DNA of 13,453 nucleotides from SIG701 sp045577175 (GTDB taxonomy: Bacteria > Bacillota > Clostridia > Oscillospirales > CAG-272), in assembly GCA_045577175.1 (NCBI GenBank), contig JAZNHT010000016.1, positions 1 through 13,453 of the forward strand. The letters run 5' to 3'. A program made the position numbers and the translations under genes. Shown here piece by piece: positions 5,377-11,950 of the stretch (position 1 is its first letter; each line of letters starts with the position of its first letter). The notes beneath the pieces are model-generated. The model saw nothing but the letters and a program-made list of their open reading frames with translations, had not been told where the DNA came from and made no database searches.

Positions 5377-6248
5377 CGGTAATTGAAACAAAGCATCTGA
5401 CAAAGTATTACGGAAAAGCGAGAGGCATCACGGATGTGAGCCTGTCTGTGGAAGAAGGCGGTTTCTTCGGCTTCATCGGCCCGAACGGGGCAGGGAAAAG
5501 CACGACAATCCGCCTTTTGCTCGGGCTGATCTCCCCGACGGAGGGGGAGGCGAACGTGTTCGGCAAAAGCATCACCGCCCATAAAACGGAGATTCTTGCC
5601 GATGTCGGCTATCTTCCATCGGAGACGGTGCTGTACAGCGGTATGCGTGTGAAGGATATTCTGACGTTTTCCGCGCGGATGCGGGGGAAGGATTGCACAG
5701 AGGAGGCGCGCACCCTCTGCGAACGGCTCAAGCTCGATCCGTCCCGTAAGGTGGAGGAGCTTTCGTTCGGCAACCGAAAAAAGGTCGGCATCGTCTGTGC
5801 GCTTCAGCACAAGCCGCGCCTTTGCATCCTGGATGAGCCTACAAGCGGTCTGGATCCTCTGATGCAGCGTGAGTTTTACGCGATTCTGAAGGAGCGGAAC
5901 GCACAGGGAACGACGGTGTTTCTCTCCTCCCACGTTCTTTCCGAGGTGGGGCGGTACTGTCGGCACGCCGCCGTCATCCGCGAGGGGAATCTGCTCGTTT
6001 CTGACAGCGTTACGAAGCTCGGGCACACGGGCGTCAAGCGAGTCACGCTTCGCGGACTTTCCGCACCGCTTACCATTGCGGATGTGAAGGATGTGAAAAC
6101 CGAAAACGATACGGTTCGGTTTTTGTACAGCGGAAAGGCGGAGGCGCTTATGAAAGAGCTTGCCGCCATGCACTTTGAGGACGTGACGGTTACCGATCCC
6201 GATCTGGAAGAAGTGTTCATGCACTACTATGCAAAGGAGGACGCGTAA
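5373..6248 (+). CDS. ABC transporter ATP-binding protein
   Basis: This 291-residue ATPase starts at GTG, overlapping the sdpI stop; AAGGAGG lies upstream within sdpI. Walker A is GPNGAGKST at residues 36-44. The signature is LSFGNRKK at 130-137, a degenerate form of LSGGQ seen in many ABC-2 exporter ATPases. Walker B with the catalytic Glu is CILDEPTSGLDP (151-162), and the H-loop His is H187 in SSHVLSE. A C-terminal extension of about 70 residues follows the core. It energises the permease encoded immediately downstream. In this operon context, removal of a toxic peptide or lipid is a reasonable inference; the substrate cannot be read from the sequence. Confidence 0.93.
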   Translation: MTVIETKHLTKYYGKARGITDVSLSVEEGGFFGFIGPNGAGKSTTIRLLLGLISPTEGEANVFGKSITAHKTEILADVGYLPSETVLYSGMRVKDILTFSARMRGKDCTEEARTLCERLKLDPSRKVEELSFGNRKKVGIVCALQHKPRLCILDEPTSGLDPLMQREFYAILKERNAQGTTVFLSSHVLSEVGRYCRHAAVIREGNLLVSDSVTKLGHTGVKRVTLRGLSAPLTIADVKDVKTENDTVRFLYSGKAEALMKELAAMHFEDVTVTDPDLEEVFMHYYAKEDA

Positions 6249-7034
6249 ATGACGTTGTTTTTGCATGAGCTGCGCCGCAGCCGTCTTTCGCTTGCCGTGT
6301 GGTCTGCCGTGATTGCTTTTATGCTCGGCGTGTGCGTGCTGATCTATCCCGAAATGTCCGCACAGATGGGCGAAATCAGCGATATGTTTGCCGATATGGG
6401 TGCTTTCTCCGCGGCATTCGGTATGGATCAGGTGAATTTCGGGGAGTTCATGGGCTATTTCGGCATTGAGTGCGGCAACGTGCTCGGTCTCGGCGGTGCA
6501 TTCTTCGCCGCGATCATCGGCATTTCCGCGCTCGCCAAGGAGGAAAAGGAGGGGACGGCGGAATTTTTGCTCACCCATCCTGTTTCCCGTGGGCGGATTC
6601 TCACGGAAAAGCTCGCCGCCGTGCTCGCACAGATCGTCATTCTGAATTTTTCGGTGGCGGCAGTGACCGCGCTTTCGATTCTTGCAATCGGGGAGACGGT
6701 AAAGGCAGGCACCGTCGCGCTTCTTCTGCTGTCGTACTTGTGTATGCAGCTGGAGATTGCCGCGATTACGTTCGGCATTTCCGCCTTTCTCCGCCGCGGC
6801 GGTCTCGGCATCGGATTGGGCATCGCGGTTTTGCTGTATTTTCTCAACATTGTCGCCAATCTCACCGAGAAGGCGGAATTTCTGAAGTACATCACGCCGT
6901 TCGGCTATACGGATGGGGCGGATATTGTGGCGAACGGGGCTATACGCATGGAGTATCTTGCTGTCGGCACCGTGTTTGCCGCAGTCGGAATCGCCGCTTC
7001 TTACCTGAAATACACCAAAAAAGACATCGCATAA
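6249..7034 (+). CDS. ABC-2 type permease
   Basis: This 261-residue membrane protein has about six hydrophobic segments, at roughly residues 16-34, 77-95, 127-150, 155-172, 182-200 and 234-250. The EEKEGTAEFLLTHPVSRGRILTEKLAA stretch (about 97-123) is the conserved cytoplasmic coupling motif of ABC-2 permeases. Its ATG directly follows the ATPase stop codon, with AAAGGAGG inside the ATPase gene 8 nt upstream, so the two are made together. It is the last gene of the sdpR-sdpI-ATPase-permease unit and is followed by a strong hairpin. The exported substrate is unknown. Confidence 0.88.
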   Translation: MTLFLHELRRSRLSLAVWSAVIAFMLGVCVLIYPEMSAQMGEISDMFADMGAFSAAFGMDQVNFGEFMGYFGIECGNVLGLGGAFFAAIIGISALAKEEKEGTAEFLLTHPVSRGRILTEKLAAVLAQIVILNFSVAAVTALSILAIGETVKAGTVALLLLSYLCMQLEIAAITFGISAFLRRGGLGIGLGIAVLLYFLNIVANLTEKAEFLKYITPFGYTDGADIVANGAIRMEYLAVGTVFAAVGIAASYLKYTKKDIA

Positions 7035-7037
7035 ACG

Positions 7038-7064
7038 AAGGCGCGCTCGTTAAGAGCGCGCCTT
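7038..7064. terminator. Bidirectional terminator between the ABC permease and vWA genes
   Basis: AAGGCGCGCTC (7038-7048) pairs perfectly with GAGCGCGCCTT (7054-7064) over a GTTAA loop. The rightward operon gets TTTGTTTTG as its T-tract. The leftward vWA gene ends at 7075, just beyond, so one stem serves both convergent transcripts. Confidence 0.85.
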
Positions 7065-7074
7065 TGTTTTGCTT

Positions 7075-7728
7075 TTATTTCTTCCGCTTTTCGAAATCCT
7101 TGCGGATGCCGTCGCTCCAGTCTGTACCGATCGGGCGGTTTCCGCGCACCTGTCCCACCGTAGCGGAAACGGTGTCGTAGAGCACCGCCGTGCCCGTTGT
7201 GTCCGCGTGATAGTTCACCGCGCGATCCGCACCGATGCCGTAACGTGCCGCCGTCTCGACCGCATCGATATTCGCGCCGATGAAGAGAAACTCCCAGCCG
7301 TATTTTTCCTTCTGACGGGAGATCATGCCCTTGACCTTGTCGCTGTCGTAGCGGCAGCTTGCGTTTTCCATCCCGTCCGTTGTGATGACGAATACGGTGT
7401 GCGCAGGCACATCCTCCGGACGGGCATATTTGTGGATGTTTCCGATGTGGCGGATTGCATCCCCGAGCGCGTCGATCAGCGCGGTGCCGCCCGATGCGGT
7501 GTAATCCTTTTCCGTCATCGTCGGTACGTCGGCAAGATTTACGCGGTCGTGGAGCACCTTGCTCTGCGTGTTGAACAGAACGGTGGAGACGAGACATTCG
7601 CCTTCCTCACTCTTTTGCTTTTTGATCATCGCGTTGAAGCCGCCGATTGTGTCCGCCTCCAAGGATGCCATCGATCCGCTTCTGTCCAGGATAAATATGA
7701 GCTCGGTAAGATTGTTTTTGTTTAGCAT
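7075..7728 (-). CDS. von Willebrand factor A (MIDAS) protein
   Basis: This is a 217-residue soluble protein made almost entirely of one vWA domain. The metal-ion-dependent adhesion site is complete: D15-x-S17-x-S19 (LDRSGSM), T82 in SGGTALIDAL, and D118 in VITTDGMENAS. It has no signal peptide, so it acts in the cytoplasm, like the TerY-type and chaperone-associated vWA proteins. The start at 7728 is chosen because GAGAGG lies 8 nt upstream. An earlier in-frame ATG at 7761 has no ribosome site and overlaps a possible -10 box. It lies 78 bp downstream of the macro-domain gene on the same strand, and its ribosome site is inside a hairpin (7735-7784). vWA domains usually scaffold partner proteins; the partner here may be the macro-HTH protein (inference). 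Confidence 0.9.
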   Translation of the reverse strand: MLNKNNLTELIFILDRSGSMASLEADTIGGFNAMIKKQKSEEGECLVSTVLFNTQSKVLHDRVNLADVPTMTEKDYTASGGTALIDALGDAIRHIGNIHKYARPEDVPAHTVFVITTDGMENASCRYDSDKVKGMISRQKEKYGWEFLFIGANIDAVETAARYGIGADRAVNYHADTTGTAVLYDTVSATVGQVRGNRPIGTDWSDGIRKDFEKRKK

Positions 7729-7734
7729 AAGAAA

Positions 7735-7784
7735 AACCTCTCTTTTATTTGTTGGTATCATTGTACCACACCAAAAGAGAGGTT
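7735..7784 (-). promoter_or_regulatory. Hairpin covering the vWA ribosome site (attenuator-like)
   Basis: AACCTCTCTTTT at 7735-7746 and AAAAGAGAGGTT at 7773-7784 are perfect 12-bp complements. In the minus-strand RNA the second arm contains the GAGAGG ribosome site of the vWA gene and is followed by TTTTTCTT, so the stem could both hide the site and act as a weak terminator. The loop holds GGTA/TACC and a TGTGGTACAAT stretch that could be an extended -10 promoter (-10 at 7760-7765), with no good -35. Confidence 0.6.
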
Positions 7785-7806
7785 AGGTCGCCCGTGAAGC
7801 GACAAA

Positions 7807-8775
7807 TCACGTGCCGAGAAGCGTCTGATCGAACGCGAACAGAGCTTCGTTGATCGTGAAGATGTCGTAGATGCCTTTTTCGATGAAATATTCGATAATA
7901 AGATCGAATTTGCTGCTGTGGGAGAGGGCAAAGCCCGCCTTCTTCAGAAAATCCGCCGTCTCGATGAGCGTCATTTCCAGTGCAATCGCAAAGGCGATGG
8001 CGGTCGATTTGCTCGGCTTGTAGTGGACGTCACTGCGGATTTTCGAAAACAGCTTGCGGTCGATGTTTGCCTTTTTGTAGCACTGTGCGTCCGTCATGCC
8101 GCTTTCGTCGATTTTCCTCAGCAGCATCTCTGTAAAGCTCTCGTCCAGCTCGGCGAGTTTGTCGTTCAGCGATTTTGCCATAGTGGGCGTGTTACCGTAC
8201 ATCGGCATGGATGCCGCCATGTCCGTGCGGCGGCGAATCTCGTGCGTCTGTACATAGCGATCGTCTATGTAGGCGGCGATGTCGGCATAATGCGCCGCAC
8301 CGATTTTGTACGCAGCCTTGTCAAAGACAACGACGAAGACGGTCATCTCGTGCGTTTCGAGAAAGGCTTCGATCTCCCGCACTGCGATGTCGAACGCTTC
8401 CGCCTTCGGATAGCCGTATGCACCTGCGGAGATCAGCGGAAACGCGACAGATTCGCATTCGTACCGATCGGCAAGCGCGAGGGAATTTCTGTAGCAGGCG
8501 GCGAGCAAATCCGCCTCACCTGCTTCTCCGCCGTGCCAGACCGGACCGACTGTGTGGATTACGTATTTGCACGGAAGACGGTAGCCGCGCGTGATTTTTG
8601 CCTCGCCCGTCTTGCATCCGCCGAGCGTTTGGCATTCGGCGAGCAGCTCCTTGCCTGCCGCACGGTGGATCGCGCCGTCCACGCCGCCGCCGCCCAGAAG
8701 CGTTTCGTTGGCGGCATTGACAATGGCGTCCACGTTCATTTTTGTAATATCGTTTCGTACAATGATAAGCGGCAT
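7807..8775 (-). CDS. Macro-domain protein with C-terminal XRE-like HTH domain
   Basis: This is a 322-residue protein. Residues 1 to about 165 are a MacroD-type macro domain: DAIVNAANETLLGGGGVDGAIHRAAG (16-41) and FPLISAGAYGYP (112-123) form the ADP-ribose pocket. Such enzymes remove ADP-ribose from proteins or nucleic acids or hydrolyse O-acetyl-ADP-ribose. Residues about 214-285 (FTEMLLRKIDESGMTDAQCYKKANIDRKLFSKIRSD...KSTAIAFAIALEMTLIETADFLKKAGF) look like a lambda-repressor-type helix-turn-helix. The final 40 residues (KFDLIIEYFIEKGIYDIFTINEALFAFDQTLLG) are a conserved tail I have seen in related Firmicute proteins. It may be a DNA-bound or RNA-bound ADP-ribose sensor. GGAGG lies 6 nt before the ATG, and it has its own consensus promoter. 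The vWA gene follows on the same strand. Confidence 0.9.
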   Translation of the reverse strand: MPLIIVRNDITKMNVDAIVNAANETLLGGGGVDGAIHRAAGKELLAECQTLGGCKTGEAKITRGYRLPCKYVIHTVGPVWHGGEAGEADLLAACYRNSLALADRYECESVAFPLISAGAYGYPKAEAFDIAVREIEAFLETHEMTVFVVVFDKAAYKIGAAHYADIAAYIDDRYVQTHEIRRRTDMAASMPMYGNTPTMAKSLNDKLAELDESFTEMLLRKIDESGMTDAQCYKKANIDRKLFSKIRSDVHYKPSKSTAIAFAIALEMTLIETADFLKKAGFALSHSSKFDLIIEYFIEKGIYDIFTINEALFAFDQTLLGT

Positions 8776-8788
8776 ATGTATCCTCCGG

Positions 8789-8800
8789 CACTTTGAAGTG
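8789..8800. promoter_or_regulatory. Short dyad at the start of the macro-gene transcript
   Basis: CACTTTGAAGTG has 5-bp arms (CACTT/AAGTG) and lies just downstream of the expected start of transcription of the macro-domain gene. It could be an operator for its own HTH domain, or chance. Confidence 0.25.
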
Positions 8801-8807
8801 TAAATAT

Positions 8808-8836
8808 AGTATACCTTCTTTGCGCGGATTTGTCAA
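8808..8836 (-). promoter_or_regulatory. Promoter of the macro/vWA pair
   Basis: On the minus strand, TTGACA (8836-8831), a 17-bp spacer and TATACT (8813-8808). It is strong and close to consensus. The leader to the macro-domain ATG at 8775 is about 27 nt. Confidence 0.85.
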
Positions 8837-8883
8837 ATGTGTGGGGAAGAATACTAACTAATTGTAAATTCTTTCCGCAGGGG

Positions 8884-8912
8884 TTGATTTTTTATGAAGA
8901 ATGTGATATATT
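8884..8912 (+). promoter_or_regulatory. Promoter of the fakB-fakA operon
   Basis: TTGATT (8884-8889), a 17-bp spacer and TATATT (8907-8912). The match is good but not perfect. The palindrome at 8920-8933 starts 8 bp after the -10, where a repressor would block initiation. Confidence 0.7.
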
Positions 8913-8919
8913 AATAGAA

Positions 8920-8943
8920 GTTAATACATTAACGAAAGTTAAC
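8920..8943. promoter_or_regulatory. GTTAAT/ATTAAC operator candidate before fakB
   Basis: GTTAATACATTAAC at 8920-8933 is a dyad with 6-bp arms, followed by a further GTTAAC at 8938-8943. It overlaps the likely transcription start. The operon activates fatty acids, so a lipid-responsive repressor is a reasonable guess, but the motif does not match one I can name with certainty. Confidence 0.55.
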
Positions 8944-8985
8944 AATTCGGAGTTTTCTCCGTTTTTACCGAAAGGAATTGAATTT

Positions 8986-9873
8986 ATGCAGAATTATGTG
9001 CTGAGCGCATCCTCCACGGCGGATATTTCCAGAGAGCATTTTCTCGCGCGGAATATTGAATACGTTTGCTTCCATTATTTTATGGACGGCGTGGAATATC
9101 CCGACGATCTCGGCGTTACGATGTCGGCGGATCAGTTTTATGCAAAAATGGTCGAGGGTGCCGATACGAAAACCTCGCAGGTCAGCGCAGGCGAATATAT
9201 GGCGCATTTTGAGAAGTTTCTCGCTGAGGGCAAGGATATTCTCCATCTGACGCTTTCCTCCGGTATCTCCGGCTCGTATATGTCCGCGTGCGCCGCGGCA
9301 CAGACCTTGTCCGAAAAATATCCCGAGCGAAAAATCCGCATAATCGATTCCTTGGCGGCTTCCTCCGGTTTCGGTTTGCTTGTCGATAAGCTCGCCGATC
9401 TGCGCGATGAGGGTATGTCCATGGACGATCTCGCCGATTGGGCAGAGGCACACAAGAAGGAGATGCACCACTGGTTTTTCTCCTCCGATCTCACGTTCTT
9501 CGTCAAGGGCGGTCGCGTATCCAAAACGGCAGGTGCCATCGGCGGTCTGCTCGGTATCTGTCCGCTTCTGAACGTCGATAATAACGGCAAGCTGATCCCC
9601 CGTGAGAAGATCCGCCCGAAAAAGAAGGTCATCCGCCGTATCGTGGATATGATGAAGGAGCACGCCGCAGGTGGCACGGACTACAGCGGAAAGTGCTACA
9701 TCAGCCATTCCGCGTGCTATGACGACGCGCGCGCCGTTGCCGATCTCGTCGAGGCGGAATTTCTGCACCTGAACGGCAAGGTTGAAATCAACAATATCGG
9801 CACCACGATCGGCAGCCACACAGGTCCCGGCACCGTTGCGCTGTTTTTCTGGGGCGATCCCCGCATTGACTGA
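8986..9873 (+). CDS. fakB: DegV-family fatty-acid-binding protein (FakB type)
   Basis: This is a 295-residue protein, the usual DegV length. The N-terminus VLSASSTADIS (5-15) is the DegV opening motif. TKTSQVSAGEY (61-71), LTLSSGISGSYMSA (89-102) and the FVKGGRVSK segment near residue 170 form the fatty-acid pocket and carboxylate-binding residues. FakB proteins bind a free fatty acid and present its carboxyl group to FakA for phosphorylation; acyl-phosphate then feeds phospholipid synthesis through PlsX/PlsY. The start at 8986 is supported by AAAGGA at 8971-8976. The upstream in-frame extension to 8830 would cross the promoter and operator, so it is rejected. The fakA-like gene follows 17 bp later. 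Confidence 0.9.
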   Translation: MQNYVLSASSTADISREHFLARNIEYVCFHYFMDGVEYPDDLGVTMSADQFYAKMVEGADTKTSQVSAGEYMAHFEKFLAEGKDILHLTLSSGISGSYMSACAAAQTLSEKYPERKIRIIDSLAASSGFGLLVDKLADLRDEGMSMDDLADWAEAHKKEMHHWFFSSDLTFFVKGGRVSKTAGAIGGLLGICPLLNVDNNGKLIPREKIRPKKKVIRRIVDMMKEHAAGGTDYSGKCYISHSACYDDARAVADLVEAEFLHLNGKVEINNIGTTIGSHTGPGTVALFFWGDPRID

Positions 9874-9890
9874 CGGAATACGAGGTTGAC

Positions 9891-11576
9891 ATGAATCAGC
9901 TTGAGACAAAAGAATTGACGGCTGCACACGGCAGCACGGATAAATTTCTTGACGGCGAGATGTTTGCCACGATGGTCAGAGGCGGTGCGGCACAGCTGCG
10001 CGCCAATGCCAAGGAGGTAAACGAGCTCAACGTGTTCCCGGTGCCGGACGGCGATACGGGCGATAACATGAGTATGACGATTGAGGGCGGTGTTGCTGCA
10101 CTGGAGGGTGTCCATTCGGACGATCTTGCGGCAGTCACGCAGACGCTTTCCAAGGGTATGCTTCTCGGTGCGCGCGGAAACTCGGGCGTCATCCTTTCGC
10201 AGTTCTTTGCGGGCATGACGAAGGGCTTTTCCAAATATAAAAAAGCCGACGCCACGGCGGTCGGTGCGGCGATGCAGGAGGGCGTCAAGCAGGCGTATGC
10301 TTCTGTCATTACGCCGACGGAGGGCACGATTCTCACCGTTGCCCGTGAGGCGGTCGCCTATGCGGTATCGCGCATCAGCGAAAAGAGTACGATCACCAGC
10401 CTGTTCTCCGATCTGATTAAGGAGATGTACAACTCTCTCCAGCGTACCCCCGATCTGCTCGCCGCGCTCAAAGAGGCGAACGTGATTGACAGCGGCGGTG
10501 CCGGTCTGTTCTACATCATGCAGGGATTTTATAAGATTCTCAAGGGCGAGACGATCGAGATGACGGAATCCCTCGTGCAGGTGAAGAACCCCACGGTCGA
10601 TTTTTCCGCATTCACCGCGGACAGCGAGATGACGTACGGCTACTGCACGGAGCTTCTTTTGCAGCTTTTGAACGCACGTGTGGATACCGAAGCGTTTGAC
10701 GTGAAGATCATCTCCGACTATCTTTCCACAATCGGCGATTCGATCGTTGCGTTTAAGACGGACAGCATCGTGAAAATCCACGTCCATACGCTCACGCCCG
10801 AGAAGGTGCTCTCCTTCTGCCGTCAGTACGGCGAATTTCTCACGGTAAAAATCGAGAACATGAGCGTACAGCACAGCCAGGTTTTGACGGAGGAGAAAAA
10901 ATCCCGCCCGATGAAGGATTACGGCACGGTCGCTGTTGCCGCGGGCGAGGGAATTGAGTCGCTGTTCAAGCAGCTCGGCGTAGACGCGATCGTTAGGGGC
11001 GGACAGACGAAGAACCCCTCCGCGCAGGATTTCTTGGCGGCGTTTGCCGAGGTCAACGCGCGCCGTATCTTCGTGTTCCCGAATAACGGAAACATCATCA
11101 TGGCGGCGAAGCAGGCGGCACAGCTTTACGAAAACGGCGAGGTTTACGTTATCGAGAGCAAGGATCTCGGACAGGGCTACGCCGCGATCTCCGCGCTCAA
11201 TTTCGAGTCGGACGATCCCGAAAAGATCACCGAGATGCTGACGGCATCCATGAATATCGTCACAACCGGATGCGTGTCCACGGCGATCCGCGATGCGGAG
11301 CTGAACGGCGTGCACATTGAAAAGGATGACTATATCGGTTTCGCCGGCAAGACGATGAAGGTATCGGAAAAGACGCTTCTGGAAGCGGCACAGAAGCTGA
11401 TCGAAGAGATGAACGACGGCGAGGTTTGCCTCGTGACTGCGTTCGTCGGTAAGGATGCCGATCCCGAAACCGTATCGAATCTGGAAGCCTGGATGGCAGA
11501 GGTGTGCCCCGATCTCGAATTTTACACGGTGGACGGCGGACAGGAAGTGTATCCGTTCATCTTTGTGGTGGAGTAA
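9891..11576 (+). CDS. fakA: Fatty acid kinase FakA-type (DAK2 domain)
   Basis: This is a 561-residue protein, close to FakA of S. aureus (about 550). Residues 20 to about 215 form the DAK2 ATP-binding domain, with the Mg-binding aspartates in NVFPVPDGDTGDNM (D53, D55, D58) and GARGNSGVILSQFF (93-106). The middle domain keeps C252 (GYCTELLL) and the His pair H297 and H299 (KIHVHT), which correspond to catalytic or zinc residues in FakA. The C-terminal half has a DegV-like fold with NNGNIIMAA and KTMKVSEK. It phosphorylates FakB-bound fatty acids using ATP. A GAGG ribosome site lies 5 nt before the ATG, and the adjacent fakB supplies its substrate-carrying partner. A terminator follows. Confidence 0.93.
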   Translation: MNQLETKELTAAHGSTDKFLDGEMFATMVRGGAAQLRANAKEVNELNVFPVPDGDTGDNMSMTIEGGVAALEGVHSDDLAAVTQTLSKGMLLGARGNSGVILSQFFAGMTKGFSKYKKADATAVGAAMQEGVKQAYASVITPTEGTILTVAREAVAYAVSRISEKSTITSLFSDLIKEMYNSLQRTPDLLAALKEANVIDSGGAGLFYIMQGFYKILKGETIEMTESLVQVKNPTVDFSAFTADSEMTYGYCTELLLQLLNARVDTEAFDVKIISDYLSTIGDSIVAFKTDSIVKIHVHTLTPEKVLSFCRQYGEFLTVKIENMSVQHSQVLTEEKKSRPMKDYGTVAVAAGEGIESLFKQLGVDAIVRGGQTKNPSAQDFLAAFAEVNARRIFVFPNNGNIIMAAKQAAQLYENGEVYVIESKDLGQGYAAISALNFESDDPEKITEMLTASMNIVTTGCVSTAIRDAELNGVHIEKDDYIGFAGKTMKVSEKTLLEAAQKLIEEMNDGEVCLVTAFVGKDADPETVSNLEAWMAEVCPDLEFYTVDGGQEVYPFIFVVE

Positions 11577-11604
11577 ATATCGATGCACTGAAATTCTTTG
11601 TATG

Positions 11605-11636
11605 AAAAAGCCGATCTGTAAAAGGATCGGTTTTTT
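11605..11636 (+). terminator. Terminator after fakA
   Basis: CCGATC (11611-11616) pairs with GATCGG (11625-11630), extended by AAAAA before and TTTTTT after. Typical rho-independent form. Confidence 0.8.
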
Positions 11637-11689
11637 GCTGTGATAGGGGATGGGATGCCTGCGGATACTGTTGCCCAAATTTTCTCACG

Positions 11690-11763
11690 TTCGCGAAGCG
11701 AATATTTCACATTTGCGGAGCAAATATTTCACAGCGTAGCTGTTTCACTTGCCCGAAGGGCAA
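11690..11763. repeat. Array of four short hairpins with TTTCAC spacers
   Basis: Four consecutive hairpins each have 5-6 bp arms and a 3-nt loop: TTCGC-GAA-GCGAA (11690-11702), ATTTGC-GGA-GCAAAT (11711-11725), ACAGC-GTA-GCTGT (11731-11743) and TTGCCC-GAA-GGGCAA (11749-11763). The first two are each followed by a TATTTCAC or ATTTCAC spacer and the third by TTCAC. The arms differ in sequence but keep pairing, so the structure rather than the sequence is conserved. This resembles REP-like palindromic arrays in Clostridia genomes. The array overlaps the end of the serine recombinase frame. Confidence 0.75.
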
Positions 11764-11772
11764 ATTTCGTTG

Positions 11773-11800
11773 AAAAAAGCACGCGAAAGCGTGCTTTTTT
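11773..11800. terminator. Symmetrical hairpin terminator
   Basis: AAAAAAGCACGC (11773-11784) pairs perfectly with GCGTGCTTTTTT (11789-11800) over a GAAA loop, giving T-tracts on both strands. It closes the four-hairpin array. Confidence 0.7.
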
Positions 11801-11811
11801 CTGGTGCGGGT

Positions 11812-11902
11812 AAAAGGACTTGCCCTGCCTGCGGGCAGGAGCAGTGCCGCGGGAAAACAGTCCACCGGACTGTTTTCTGACGCGCGGCCTTCAAGTCCTT
11901 TT
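11812..11902. repeat. Cloverleaf-like nested inverted-repeat element
   Basis: The outer stem AAAAGGACTTG (11812-11822) pairs with CAAGTCCTTTT (11892-11902). It encloses CCTGCC/GGCAGG (824-829/834-839 of the 11,000 block) and GCCGCG (11846-11851) with CGCGGC (11883-11888). The latter encloses AAAACAGTCC (11854-11863) with GGACTGTTTT (11867-11876). All stems are perfect, giving a compact branched fold of about 91 nt. It may be a mobile palindromic repeat or a structured RNA. Confidence 0.7.
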
Positions 11903-11908
11903 TCAGAT

Positions 11909-11950
11909 AAAAAGAAACAGCCAAACATAAAGGCTTGACTGTTTCTTTTT
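11909..11950. terminator. Bidirectional terminator hairpin at the recombinase end
   Basis: AAAAAGAAACAG (11909-11920) pairs perfectly with CTGTTTCTTTTT (11939-11950); the loop contains a further GCC/GGC pair. It sits where the conserved part of the serine recombinase ends, so it is probably that gene's original terminator. Confidence 0.6.

Noticed and set aside
5238..6578. A 446-codon minus-strand frame opposite the ABC genes
   Set aside because: It is a long shadow in GC-rich coding sequence, rich in His and Arg, while the plus strand has Walker motifs and coupled starts.
8830..8985. A 52-residue N-terminal extension of the DegV protein
   Set aside because: It would be translated across the promoter, operator and leader hairpin, and DegV proteins begin close to the STAD motif.
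9717..11678. A 653-codon minus-strand frame opposite fakA
   Set aside because: It is the antisense shadow of the DAK2-domain gene, with His/Arg/Leu-rich composition and no recognisable domain.
11690..11763. CRISPR array
   Set aside because: The units are short hairpins with variable arms, not identical repeats with unique spacers of constant length, and no cas gene is present.
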